Assembly: GCA_001600095.1 (NCBI GenBank)
Contig: BCIX01000001.1
Span: forward strand, 372,001-436,000
Direction of reading: 5' to 3'
From: Bullera alba
Taxonomy: Eukaryota; Basidiomycota; Tremellomycetes; Tremellales; Bulleraceae
DNA: 64,000 nucleotides
Shown here one piece after another: positions 1 to 11,007 of the stretch. The notes under the pieces are model-generated. The model worked only from the letters and a program-made list of their open reading frames with translations, had not been told where the DNA came from and searched no databases. The stretch's first letter is position 1. Every line of letters starts with the position of its first letter. The position numbers and the translations under genes were made by a program.

Positions 1-589
1 TCACTGGAGGTCACGGTGTCGATGTGGTGTATGATCCAGTAGGTGAGTCAAGAGATGGGTATCGTGGCAGTGCGATAGGCAAAGACAGGATTGATGAGTC
101 ACATAGGCATGCTCATCCCGACTTTGAAATGCGTCGCTTGGAACTCGAGACTGGTCGTCGTCGGTTTCGCAGCTGGGACGATCGAGAAGGTGAGGGAGAG
201 GCGAGAGCGTGAAGAAAGAGGGAAACCAAAACTGACTACGTCTCTTTGCAATGTCCAGATTCCGGCCAATCTGCTGTTACTAAAACAAGCCAGTGTCGTT
301 GGGCTGTACTGGGGAGGCAATATGAGTAAGTCCACTCACCTTCGTACGACGAATTCGTGCTGACCGTACGATTCTAGCTAAAGACATGGGACACGCTATG
401 AAAGTGATAGGAGAGGTTCTGGAGATGTTCTCCTCGGGCAAAATGAAGCCGATCCTCTATGATCCGATCTATGATGGATTGGAAAACGTCTCGACGGGGC
501 TGATCGATCTGGAGAATAGGAAGACGTGGGGTAAGGGTGTTATTCGAATTGCGAAGAGTGACAAAGAGGCTACTCGGGCAAAGTTGTAG
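1..589 (+). CDS. NADPH:quinone oxidoreductase-like zinc-type dehydrogenase, 3' part
   Basis: This is the C-terminal part of a medium-chain dehydrogenase/reductase of the quinone oxidoreductase family; the 5' end lies outside the window. Exons read 1-42, 107-189, 259-325 and 378-589, all with GT-AG introns. The joined product contains GVDVVYDPVG, followed by LKCVAWNSRLVVVGFAAGTI and a LLLLKQASVVGLYWGG segment. These are the Rossmann-fold end and substrate-side strands typical of NADPH:quinone reductases. The last exon gives the C-terminal helix and strand (ILYDPIYDGLENVSTGLIDL), ending in a basic tail. The family reduces quinones or enones with NADPH in the cytosol or mitochondria, but the exact substrate cannot be told from this part. 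It converges on SUB1, whose stop codon lies 188 bp downstream. Confidence 0.85.
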
Positions 590-777
590 TACGAAGAGCT
601 GGATGTAGGACGTAGGTCATGCCATAAGTTGTCATCAGGGTGCAACACATGGTGTAGGTCGTTATGTCTTATTGAGGCTGTCTGACAGGTGTTCGGTACT
701 ACAGAAGCTCTACAGCTCGCAAGCTCGACAGTTGCTGTCTTTCGGCTTTGAATGGACGAGAGGTGGACGGTCGCCTC

Positions 778-1420
778 TTAAGCCTTGGCCTTGATCATAT
801 CGTTGATAACGTCGACTTTGCCTGCCATCGCGGCCCACTGATTTTCATAAGCTGTCGTACAGTGAAAACTGCTTGTAAAACATACCTGCTCCGAAGTCAG
901 GGATACGCCCTTTTTGCCTGGCTTCATCTCGCCGTCTTTGTCCTTGTAGTACTGCTACGAGTCAGCTTCGATCGCTCCTCTCGCGTGGGAGATCAGCTGG
1001 ACTGACCTCGCGTATATCTATCAACGTCTTGCCCTTGAAGGAACGGACAGTCACTCTACGGGTGTCGGAGAGCTGGGATGGAGTCAGCCAAGACGATCCT
1101 GGTATGTTTCGTAGGTTGAGGGGTGATAGACTTACTTTGAGATACTGATCTCCTTCTTCGTTCTTCGATACTTCGCCTTCATCCTTCTCCTCGGAAGCTT
1201 CCTTCTAAGCAGAGAAGATATCAGGGACATCGCTCTTTCCGTGCTCCAGGTGATCGATCCACTTACCGCCGCGGCCTTGGGCTTGGTTTCACGCTTCTTC
1301 ACCTGCAGCTTGACCTGGCACTATAAGTGAGCTAGCTGGCTCTGCGGGACATTCGGCTTTGATTTAGCTCACGTCTTCGTCTTCTGACTCTGATTCTGCT
1401 ACTCGCTTCTTGGCTGGCAT
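778..1420 (-). CDS. SUB1: Transcriptional coactivator p15/PC4 (SUB1)
   Basis: This is a small nuclear single-stranded-DNA-binding coactivator of RNA polymerase II (PC4/Sub1 family). Six exons, 1373-1420, 1267-1320, 1136-1204, 1007-1072, 886-951 and 778-837, give 120 residues. The N-terminus is MPAKKRVAESESEDED, an acidic/serine leader as in human PC4. A lysine-rich stretch follows, then the conserved PC4 fold beginning YLKLSDTRRVTVRSFKG. It continues through KTLIDIREYY and GEMKPGKKGVSLTSEQW, which match the family's DNA-binding beta sheet and helix. The start is the only ATG before the conserved acidic leader. All five introns fall between codons (phase 0), and the exons are only 48-69 nt. 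By family knowledge it acts at promoters in initiation and in transcription-coupled stress responses. Confidence 0.93.
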
Positions 1421-3027
1421 TGTGTATGGCGATGCGAGTTGGCGAAAGGATGAACATTACTTAGTCTCAACCTGTCTCAACACTCGGCGACAACACCGCG
1501 GCAACCTGCAAAATAGGTGACGTCTCATAGTCTGGGGCTCCGTGTGTAGCAAGTTGTCCCACGTGGCACGTGGCTATTCCCTTCAGTACATCCTCGATTC
1601 CTCGCGGCGAAGCGAGAAGCATTGAAGTCACAGCACAGTCTCGTCATGCACATGCAGCTTGCATGACGAGTATCGACCTGCCGTTGAACACGCTGCCTCT
1701 CTCTCGCCGTTCTTACCGTGCGGTCACTCACCAAAGGCATGCCCACACATGCACGACATGCGACGTCGGATCTCCGGCGACTGGGACGAAGGTTCTGGAT
1801 CTATCATCTCGGACAGAGCCTCTCCGAGCTGGAGCCATCAAACACACAGCATCCATCAGTGATGAAAGCAGCGGAGCCTGGTCTCCACTTGGGAGTAAGT
1901 AGCACTTCGGACATGACAGATAGCGTCGGGATGGAGATGACAGGAGGGTGCTCGACTAGATCCACGAGGATAAGGCTCGATCACCAACGAGTACGTGCTA
2001 CCGAAGAGGCCAGTCCAGTCCCACTCGGGGCTAAGCACTGACCGTCTCCGATATCCCCGATGCCCTGAACACCATCCGTTTCACACAGTGTTTCAACTCT
2101 ATAGAGCCCGATAGTAGTCCGAGTCAGAGTGGAAGAAAAGCTGCAGGAAGCACATGCACGTCAGAACGATCGGGTTCCTTGACGACTCGTACTCCATCGT
2201 CGACACGGCGAGCGGAGCTTGTCTCAGCCTACTTACCCACTGCGTGTTGCACATGCTTCGCCCTCAAAGCCCCGTCCTGTTACACACCCCCCCACTCCAA
2301 AGGTAGGGTGAACGATCAGACCACGCCGCAGACCCCATTGTCGACCGAAGCCTGACAAAGCGCTAACTCCAACGAAACAACGTTGGATCCGCACCGGCCT
2401 GTCGACTCTGCAACATCCTACAGTCGCTGCAAATCCCCACCTCCTCTTCTCGTCTCCACCTCACACCTCGTATTCCAGTGCCCGACTAGGCTCGATCGCA
2501 TTCCCACTCGGCCAACTAGCTGTTCAACGTTCAACCCGAACAACTCCTTTCGTGAGTTCATCCCTTTCCTCCACGATCGGCTCAACGGTGCTTCCTGTAA
2601 CTCGGAGCCCACGGCGAGGGGTATAGGGCACGAGTAACATCGCCTCCCGTCCAACACTCCTCTTCTCCTACCCTCTTACCCTGCTGCTCCCGTCCTCACA
2701 AACACGGCTCCACGTTCCCGAGAAGCCAGTGCTCACTATCAAACGCCTTTCGCTCGGAGAACACCCCGAGGGTCTCGACAGCCTCTGACATCTTTCTTAG
2801 CTCGACACAAACATACCACGGGTCCGAAACGACACATAGCTTCTCTTGGCTGACCTGAGCCTCGCAAAGGCGTCGAGGCATGCGAATGCCCTAAGACGGT
2901 GAGTGGGGACACCTTCTTATATAACCCCTTCCAACCTCTCTTCTTCCCTTCTTACCTCATACCTATCACCTTCACATTTGTCGCGTACGTGAGTCAGCAA
3001 GGCTTGTCAACCTATCCCACATACCGC
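1421..3027. other. Long intergenic region between SUB1 and the coiled-coil gene
   Basis: This divergent region of about 1.6 kb should hold both promoters. Short frames occur on both strands but none has family resemblance or good exon borders. A C-run (2287-2294) and pyrimidine-rich blocks (about 2440-2690) look like upstream transcribed leader. Position 2899 is a clean donor-like site (CG|GTGAGT), and AG acceptors follow before 3150, so a 5' UTR intron for the downstream gene is plausible. No tRNA or repeat was recognised. Confidence 0.5.
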
Positions 3028-5390
3028 ATGCTCAACCATGTTCGGGATGCTGAAGGGTTACAAGCCAGCCGGCCCTTCCAAGCCCTCAGACCCTTGTATG
3101 CCTTGATCCGGTCGTGTCTATGCTATCGTCAGCTGATCAAGCTCTCAGCCCAACCCCCTTCTGAGCAAGCTTCGTGGAAAGCAACACCGCAACCTACCGC
3201 CCCGTCGCCACTACCACCCACCCCAACCGACAGCTTTCACCACTCCCCGCTCCCCCAATACCCTCCAAACTCTCGACATTACGCTTCCACTCCTGCCCCA
3301 TCCGCTTGGCGGGCTGCTCCTGCCCTACCCTCGACCTCCCCGCAGAGTCACCCGTACTCGCGAGGAGGGTCAATCCACCTCCCCTCTCCCGTCATGTCCC
3401 AGGGACGTGGTCATGGGAGAGAGTTCCTCTTGTCCGACCTGGCTGAAATAGCCATTCAGCACGGGCAGAGGACCGAGCGAGAGGGCAGGGAGAGGTCCAC
3501 TGCGACTCTCCCTACCTTCCGCTCCCTCCCTTCTCCAGTGAAGAACAGCTGGAGAAGGTCCGACGAGGCAGCCAGCCGCTCTGCCTCGTCTAGCGGAATC
3601 ATCGCCGGGACAGCAATGTCCTCGCGAACCGCTTCAGCGGAGGTCAGTCTATCTGTGACCGACGACCGAGAGCATATCGCTGATCCTTTCGTAGTCCAGA
3701 CATGCCTCACACTCTCGAAGCGCGTCTGCCACCAGACCCGGGCCATACTCCCGCCCATCCTCCCACTCCGTCGGAAACTCTCGACGGAGCAGCCCCTCCG
3801 CCCCCTCCGACCACCCTCTTTCCGGGCTGACCCTCGACAAGACGTATGCCCCGTACGTCCCTGGTCAGTTTGAGCAAGAGGTGAGAAAGGTCCTCAACAC
3901 ACCCACCCTGCCAGAGAGGCCAAACCCTCTGGCAACCGCCTCGAGATCAGTATCGCAAGGTGCTGGTTTCTCCGCCCTCGACCCCATCGCTCCCCCTCCC
4001 TACCTCCCTCCTCCACAGTGGCCCCACGACCAGGCCACTGTGCACGGCTTCGCCAACACCGGTCTAGGGCATGGATGGATCCATGCCCTGGACCCCGTGG
4101 CCCACGCCAGACTCGAGGCTCGACACCTCGAGACGGAGCAGTTGGAGTCGGGACGACGCGGGACTCCCGAGTCATCCGGCTCGAAGTCCCTCAGCAGCTC
4201 ACCAAAGCGACCGCTGCCTTCCCTCCGCTCGTGGCCTCAACACCACTCCACGGGCCGGCAAGCGACTTCTGCCGGGCGCCAAAGGGTTGACGAAGTCGAA
4301 GAAGATGTGCGACCAATTCGTACGGCAAGATCACTTCGGTCGAGAATCACTGCTCAAGAGTGGCGACCACTCCCGACTCCCCTGACCGCACGTAGTCACT
4401 TCGACACGTCATCCAGTCCTTCACTGCTCCGACAGCCACCTCAACCTTATTCTCAGCCGCAATCACAATCACAGTCGAGCTCTCAGCTCACTTTCAGCCA
4501 GCGCTCCTACGCCTCTAGTCAGAACCCGACGCCGACAGAGGTTGGTAACAGTCAATCCCTCTCCCAACTCAATCTCGCCCCTACGCCTACCTCCGCTTTC
4601 CCGGCGTACTCCTCGATCGACAGGGTATCAGGTGTTCTACGACGGCCATTCAGCGACGAAGGTGATGCCACGATGATATCACCCTCAGCCTCTCCTCGTC
4701 ACAGTCCTAAGCTCCGCCTCGAGGACGGTTACTACATGCCAGTCATACCGGAGACACAGGCACTCACCGCATTGGATCCAGACATCGACCGGGCTCGAGG
4801 TCAGACGGTACAAACTAGAAGCCATTCCTCGTCATTGTCTTCCAGTATGTCAATGTATTCCACCAAATCGGTTCCTCCAATGGGTATCGACAAGGTCAAT
4901 CTTCCTTCTCCGGCACAATCCTTGCCTTCCCACTTATCCCCCTCGATTCTCCGCGTCACCTATGAGACGGGTGGACCTCACAAGAGGGCCAAGGACGATC
5001 TTGCCATCGACTGCGATCCTCACCTTCGCCCATCTGGAGTCGTGCTCGATCGCGATGACGTGACAAGGGACGAGGATGGGCATGCGATGAAGAAGCGCAG
5101 ATCGGCTATGAGTCTCGACTGCGATACATTCCCGGCTCAGAAGCAGCACCTCTCGCGAACGAAGAGGACGCGGAAGAAGCAGGTGAGTGCAATTCTATAA
5201 TCGATAGATAACCTGCAAGCACTGACTGATTTGGCAATAGATCGAGCTCAATCTCCAAGAATCGGAACGTCGGCTTGTCAACACCCAGTTCAAGCTGGAG
5301 AAACTGCAAAGAGAGCTTGATGAGCTGAAGAGTTTGAAAGAGGTCAATGCAGAGCTGCAACGAAGGCTGGCTGTGCTAGAGGCCAGATAA
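3028..5390 (+). CDS. Ser/Pro-rich protein with C-terminal coiled coil, function unknown
   Basis: I do not recognise this gene. Exons are proposed as 3028-3642, 3695-5182 and 5241-5390, about 750 residues. The first intron (GTCAGT...CGTAG, 52 nt) is needed to join the upstream frame to the downstream one without a stop. The second (CAG|GTGAGT...AATAG) joins a KKRTRKKQ stretch to IELNLQESERRL. The body is low-complexity: Pro/Ser-rich near the start, a Gln/Ser block (SQPQSQSQSSSQ) near the middle, and many SP/TP sites. The last 50 residues form a heptad coiled coil (KLEKLQRELDELKSLKEV). A basic stretch, KKRRSAMS to TKRTRKK, precedes the coil and could be a nuclear signal. The start is uncertain: ATG 3028 or ATG 3394 in the same frame, or a start in an upstream exon. 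Confidence 0.6.
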
Positions 5391-5653
5391 GGAAGGGCAA
5401 GGTGAATAGCTACACCACCTCAGACTGATATTTGCATTTGCGACACCTGTACACTACCATAATAGCAAAATCATAGCACAGCATGGGGCATAGCATAGCA
5501 TCGAGCATAGAATTAGTATAATCATGTACAGTAAGAGAAACACCAATGCAGCATCATACATGCCAAGAATGCCTCAAGAGCCGTAAGCATGGTTCATTAG
5601 GCCGGGCATAAATGGATACATCTCGATACACTGTGTACAACACTGCCAAGATA

Positions 5654-8386
5654 TCAGAGTACGATCTCGGTCCAATCTACTAGTCTCCTCATCACATGCA
5701 ATAGACAGATAGCTCCTGGCGGATATTGCCCCAATCGCCATTCCGGCGTCCCCTCGTCTATCAATGCGATGTCAGTACTCATTCTACGAGGACACACCGG
5801 GACTCACACAAACCACGATGATCCTCTGGTCATCCATCATCACGCCGTTGGCCCTCACGCCGACTTTGCGCACAATCTCCTGATAGAGCAATCGGGTAGT
5901 CACGTCTTCCTTCCATATCCGCCTTTTTGGTAGCACAGTCGGCGCATGACGGACAGTCACTTCGCAGTCGTCCGCCATGCCAACGTCCTCGATTGGCCCA
6001 TCGGTATCGCCCGGCTGCGTACTGCTAGCACCGCTGATGATACCTGTGGCTTGTTTCATGGCTCTCAGCGCTCGATTGAGGTATGATTCCCCCAATTCCG
6101 ACTCTTCGTCCACTATGGATGTGGTTGGATCCTCCGTTTCGCTCGCTGATGCTTCTGCATTGGGCGCTCGAGAAGGACCCGCGTGATCAGTCTTCTCGGA
6201 GGGTCCAGTGTCCTCGACGACATTGCCGAGGGGTTTCCTAATGCTGTAAGGGGAAAAGTCGAGGAGCTTGAAGTCGCACTTGAACGGCGGGGAGTGCACC
6301 AACTCGTGCTGCTCGTCGTCGTCATCGTCCGAGAGGTCGAAGTTCGTTCTGTCGGCTGACATGCTGTCGGCAGATGGAATCAGGGAGATGAATCGGTACC
6401 CAGAGCATGAGCATACCTAGAACAGCGGAGCAGCGATCAGCGAGATGTGGCTCTCGTGGCTGGCGTCTCACTCACCCAATTACGCTTCTTCATGGAAATA
6501 TCCATGAACCTAGAGTGCGTCTCGCCCCAGTCTTCCCAAGGGATGATCCTCTCCACTTCCCATCTCCTAAACTCCCTTCCATCCCCCTGCCCATTTCGCT
6601 CTTTTCTCAACCTTTCCTCGCCTTCCTTTGCCATACCCACAAGAGTCTCCCTGAGAACAAATAGCTCGTAGCTCTTGTTTGTCCCGCGACCTGCCGCCAG
6701 CACGGGGTTTGCGTCTACCGCGTACGACGCATGTGGTTCGTGGACCGATAATTCGAATACCAGGATCCCTTTGGAAGGGTTTTGCGTGAATTGCTTTCGC
6801 TGACCGACACCCCGTACGCGATCTTTTCGCCTCTCATCGTCGTCGTCAACCAGACTCTCGGCAGTGGCCCGGGATGCGTCTTTTGAAGGCGGGGGGAATG
6901 CTGGATCGGGGCGAACTTCGAAGTTTGTTACGATGACTCCGGGTGCAAACTTCGGCAGCTCGAGCTGAGTGACAAGGACAGGCCGAGGCGTGGTGTCGTC
7001 CATGTAATGAGCGGAGAGCGGCTGAACGGGGATAATGGGATTGTTGGGATCAGGGGCGAAAGAGTAAACCTGAATCACGGGCGGAAAGAGCGCGGCGGTG
7101 GATGGGCCTTGCGTGTCGACATTCTCATTCAGGACCGGGGTGATCGAGGACGTGGTGGATATCATGAATGTCGTCGGTGTGAGAAGAGCCAGTGACGAGA
7201 ACCACGCGTTATCAGCCAAAGCCAGTCTGGCTAGTACCCTTCCAGTCTTCCAGTTCCAACAAACGACTTCCTCTTCTGTGCCACCCAGTCCGGCCAAACC
7301 AGCGAGAAGGATATGTGGAGAGAACTTTGTCACGATGACGACCAGGACGTCGTCCATGATCTGGAGTAGCTGTCTTGTGCTAATCCTAGCCTGGTTACAA
7401 GGCGGAAAGTCAAGAGTCGACAGCGCGGCTAAAGGATGCGGCTGGAATGTCGAGAGTTTGAGGAGGTGAAACCGATGAGTGGGAGTCTCGAACAAACCAC
7501 CGGGACCGGAATCGTTTCTGAGAAGGGATCAGTCTGCACGTCCAGTGCCATTGCCAAATGGGCATCTCTACTCACCTATTCTCCGATACAACGACGAGAT
7601 CCTGAGTTGGGTCCATTGTCAAATCTGCTATGGCGAACGGTAACCGGTGTGGTTGCGTCGATACCAATGGATGATCGACATTCGGATCAGCCGCCGACGG
7701 TAAAGGGATGAGCCTTACAGACCGAGGCTGCAAAGATATCAGCTAACACACTTGGCTGGCATCAGGTCAAACTTACCCGGCCGTCATCGGTGTCGCTGTA
7801 ATCGGTACACAGGAGGAAGATACCCTCTTGTAGCTCGTATACTCCAGCCGGACCACTGATCATGAATTTTCTGATGCACTTTGCCTGTATATTATCCCAC
7901 CGGCTCTCCCGCTCCTCCAGCAGCTTTCGCTTCTCCGCCGCGGATAGAGGTTTCTCCACGAAAGGTGCCTTTCGCACCTTTGTCACGTCTTCGTCCAAGG
8001 CGTCAGACGTTGGCCGTCGATGGTCGGACATTGACTCGTCCTCGGAACCGGTGGGGCTTTCAGATCCATTCGATCGGTATGGCCGTGTGTAAGGAGGAGC
8101 CTGAAACGGTACGTCTAGATAGGCGGTGGTCTGCAGTGTCTGAGCATATTGGAGTGACGCCGAGGACGTGTACACCTCTTTCAGCATGCGGCATGACTAG
8201 AGCAGTCGTATCAGTGCTCTCAATATATACGACACATCTGAAGAGCAAGCCATGACTCACGCGCATGAGCTTGAGACGCTCATCAAGGGTGAGCCTCAGA
8301 AAGACATGTTCCAGGATCTCGGGCGGGAGCGAGGTGAATGTCGTCCGGTAGGATCCCTCGGGCGGTGAAACGGAGCGAGAGATCAT
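5654..8386 (-). CDS. F-box domain protein
   Basis: This is probably a substrate receptor of an SCF ubiquitin ligase. Exons on the minus strand run 8386-8261, 8196-7777, 7727-7576, 7517-6476, 6416-5810 and 5757-5654. Near the N-terminus lies the F-box SLPPEILEHVFLRLTLDERL, followed by KLMRSCRMLKEVY across the first splice. The middle has repeated beta-type segments (VLVVIVTKFSPHILLAGLAG, EEVVCWNWKTGRVLARLAL) that resemble degenerate propeller blades rather than clear WD repeats. The C-terminal third has an acidic DDDDDEQHE patch, a Ser/Thr-rich linker and a final globular segment ending in YPPGAICLLHVMRRLV. For the last intron I chose donor GTGTGA over GTGAGT four bases inside it, because only that keeps a sensible reading frame. 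The start is the first ATG before the F-box. The target is unknown. Confidence 0.8.
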
Positions 8387-8747
8387 GTCCAAGGTGCTTT
8401 CTCGAGCGTTTATGCGCTTCGCACTGTACGGCTCGTGCAAAGATGTGAAGAGAGAGCCTTTGATAATGTCAAGTTGAGTGCAGAGTGCAGACGTGCCGAC
8501 CCGCCAAAGACCTGCTCTATCGCTCACGATCCTCTGATGAGCGAATGTTACGTAAATCTGCCCAACCCCCCTTTCCGTCGGAACCGCAGCGTGACTTCAA
8601 GACTTGGGCAACTTCTGGGTGAGAGCCAAGGTGAGAGCTAACAGGAGCTAACTACTCTTGTATCCTTGCATCAACAATTGCTTCAATAGTTCAACACATC
8701 CGGACTTCTCACCCGACACAGACACAAACACCACCACTACTGGAAAT
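8387..8747. promoter_or_regulatory. Divergent promoter region, F-box gene / RRM gene
   Basis: These 361 bp separate two genes transcribed away from each other. Around 8617-8652 there are repeated GAGAGC and GAGCTAAC words, just upstream of a CACA-rich leader that precedes the RRM gene ATG. Position 8527 on the minus strand shows GTGAGC, which may be a donor in the 5' UTR of the F-box gene. No other feature was recognised. Confidence 0.4.
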
Positions 8748-9435
8748 ATGGAGGTAGCTGTAGCGGGTTCGTCGAATAAGTCGACAGTGTACGTGGCCGG
8801 AATTGCGCCAGAAGTGAATGAGCAGCAGCTCTTAGAGGCTTTTGTAACGTTTGGTGAGTGTGTCGATCACTCATCGTGAGCGAGCTCGGCATCTGTCTGG
8901 ACTTGTGGATTTACGATCATAACGGCGGCGAGCAGAAGCTGACACTGGCATAGGCGACATCCTGGAGATATCACTACCGGCCGAGCACAATGAGCGTTAG
9001 TGCTGTCCCCGAAGTCATTCGAGGTTTCGTCAGGGCTTTTGGCGAGAGACTGACTCGACAATTTAGCCAAAAAGCACAGAGGATTCGCCTTCCTGACGTT
9101 CGCCAACCCCGCCGACGCTCAGGATGCGATTGACAACTACGACCTGAATGAACTACCGGGACATAAGGGAAGAGGGAAGTTTCTCAAATGTTCAATAGCA
9201 AATCCCAACAAGTTTGGCGGAGACGGCTCGGGCAACGGAAGGGGAGATCGAGCAGGTATGTCTCTCAAACATCATACGACTCTTGACCGGTGTCTCCAGA
9301 GGACAGGCCAGCGTAGTGTACTCGATGCTGACGGATTTTGCAGTGTGGCACACGGAAGAATGGCTACAAGAACACGACAAGCCGAACGGGGAAGCAGGGG
9401 GCGATCAGCCTGAAACGAATGGTGAAACCGCTTGA
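8748..9435 (+). CDS. RRM protein related to the RNA-binding part of cyclophilin E
   Basis: Exons 8748-8853, 8955-8996, 9067-9255 and 9344-9435 encode 142 residues holding a single RNA recognition motif. RNP2 is STVYVAGIAPEV (about residues 12-23) and RNP1 is KKHRGFAFLTF (about 51-61). The RRM ends in GRGKFLKCSIANP. After it come RAVWHTEEWLQEH, which lines up with the VWSDDDWLKK segment that follows the RRM in human PPIE. The cyclophilin isomerase domain of PPIE is absent: the frame stops soon after an acidic tail. By family knowledge the PPIE RRM binds RNA in the activated spliceosome, so a splicing role is a fair inference. The last intron (9256-9343) is GT-AG; an alternative AG at 9300 exists. 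The ATG at 8748 is the first in frame. Confidence 0.85.
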
Positions 9436-9656
9436 GACATATGATGTATAATATCTGGATGACCTGGTGTGGATGTTGAGTGGTGTTTGAGCATTGTTGA
9501 TCCTTACTACCTTGAAACAGTATTCGACGCAACCCCCTTATCCGAGATCCTTTGATCACCCTGCTGAGTCGCAGTTCCAGCATCACCTGTCGAGCAGTAT
9601 ATCAGGGGCCAAGATGGGGATCGCCACTTGCACCACCGCACCACGACCCCAAAAAG

Positions 9657-10160
9657 ATGACCACTGACATCACGAACAACTCAGTCTCAAGCGTCCACGA
9701 AGATGCACATGACAACTCGGAGGGGGGCAGCGAATCAAGCCACGAGCATATCCGCGACCGCAGATGGTCAATCAACTCAGAGAGCTCCTACGCCCCCTCA
9801 AATGCCGACGAGGATCACGAACACGACAACGATTCAGAAGACGAAGAGGCTAGAAAGAAGCGAGAGGAGGAGGAACAGATGTCCGTGCTCAATGTAAGGG
9901 CATTCACTGACGAAGAATTGAAGGTGATGAGTCCAGAGGACAGAAAATGTGCCGAAACCTGTAACACGCAGCTGACCGCATCCGTTGGGAGTGAAGTCCA
10001 GAGGATTGACTGGGCCCAACGCAAGACCGATGGGACGGGGTCTGCAGCTGCTGGCTCCAGCAAACAGAGTTACATAGCCACTGTGAAGGGCAGCTGCGGC
10101 GTGGACTCAGCGAGAGAGACCGGGAATGGAAGGTCTATCTTTTCGGACGTGAAATGGTAG
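9657..10160 (+). CDS. Orphan acidic Ser-rich protein
   Basis: This is an uninterrupted frame of 167 residues that I do not recognise. The N-terminal half is rich in Ser, Glu, Asp and His (SEGGSESSHEHIRDRRWS and DEDHEHDNDSEDEEARKKRE) and is likely disordered. The second half is less biased (VLNVRAFTDEELKVMSPEDR). No signal peptide or membrane segment is visible. It follows the RRM gene by 221 bp on the same strand and precedes another acidic frame at 10513. It could be a lineage-specific gene, or one exon of a larger gene with that frame, but I find no convincing splice pair linking them. Confidence 0.5.
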   Translation: MTTDITNNSVSSVHEDAHDNSEGGSESSHEHIRDRRWSINSESSYAPSNADEDHEHDNDSEDEEARKKREEEEQMSVLNVRAFTDEELKVMSPEDRKCAETCNTQLTASVGSEVQRIDWAQRKTDGTGSAAAGSSKQSYIATVKGSCGVDSARETGNGRSIFSDVKW

Positions 10161-10512
10161 TTCGGGACAGTAGTATGAGCCGATGCAGACATGGATCACG
10201 CACCCTCAGCTACGGGTTTCGCGCCGTCCACAGAGAATACCAGAGTAAAACGAACGGGACCGATCCGACTGCTCACACCTCACTGTCAACTATGAGATAC
10301 ATCCTTTCACACCATGGAAACGTGTAGTATATAAGCCAAAGTGTTTGACGATTGCTTCCCACTATGCATCCCTTGTACTGCGGTCTCACACACTCATGGG
10401 TCGACTCGCCGAGGGAATATTGTATAGCTGCCGGGGATCGAGAATGATTTTGCTTTTCCATATATACATAACATACTGGAGGACTATACTTCGCTATCAC
10501 GTCGAGTTCGCC
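10161..10512. other. Intergenic stretch between two orphan acidic frames
   Basis: About 350 bp without a supported gene. It is somewhat richer in A and T than its surroundings near 10320-10500 (for example TTCCATATATACATAACATA), which would suit a promoter for the frame starting at 10513. I see no repeat or RNA gene. Confidence 0.35.
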
Positions 10513-11007
10513 ATGCCAGAACAGATCGCGGAATCGATCCCGCAACTCGAGCTGAGAGTGCCAACGGGCGAGGAGGAAGAGGATGTCGCCGCCGACTCGT
10601 TCGACGAGACCGCGTCTCAGTGATCTTCCGTTATATCCTCAGAGTTCGCTGACGATTCAGACGAGGGGGACGAACTGAACGAGGCAGATAGCCCGGACGT
10701 GGAAAAAGCGTTGGGCCACCTCACGATCGGACAGCCCACTTCACCTTCGCCTTCCAAGTATTCAGATCTGTCAAAGATATCTGACTTTGCTCTGGAGCAA
10801 CCTACCCAGGAGAGCGTGACCAAGCTTGGGACCGAGATCAATGAGCTCGCGAAGACTATACATACCATGCGGAGTTCGGATGGGGAAAGCTTGGATGCGG
10901 ACAAATTGGCGTGGTCTAAGACTAAACTCAAACAGTTGCGTGAGCAGTTCTTGCAGGACATGCGAACTCTGCGGGATCGCCTAGACATAGTTGGGCAGCA
11001 GGTCTAG
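10513..11007 (+). pseudogene. Orphan acidic/coiled-coil frame interrupted by in-frame TGA
   Basis: One reading frame runs from ATG 10513 to TAG 11005-11007 but has a single TGA at 10621-10623. Before it are 36 codons (MPEQIAESIPQLELRVPTGE, then an EEEEDVAADSFDETASQ stretch). After it the same frame continues with SSVISSEFADDSDEGDELNE, then a helical segment rich in K, L, E and R (KLKQLREQFLQDMRTLRDRL). Composition is alike on both sides, which argues for one original coding frame. It may be a pseudogene, a stop-readthrough gene, two short genes, or a spliced gene whose intron I cannot see. No splice pair removes the TGA and keeps the frame. The product is not recognised. Confidence 0.35.

Noticed and set aside
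2899..3027. Start of the coiled-coil protein at 2899
   Set aside because: The codon there is GTG within a splice-donor-like GTGAGT, so it is more likely an intron start in the 5' UTR.
3456..3758. Minus-strand frame of 100 codons opposite the coiled-coil gene
   Set aside because: Antisense shadow; no start context or splice sites, and the plus-strand frame continues through introns to a coherent protein.
8387..8527. N-terminal extension of the F-box protein to 8527
   Set aside because: It would begin at GTG in a GTGAGC donor-like context; the first ATG in frame is at 8386.
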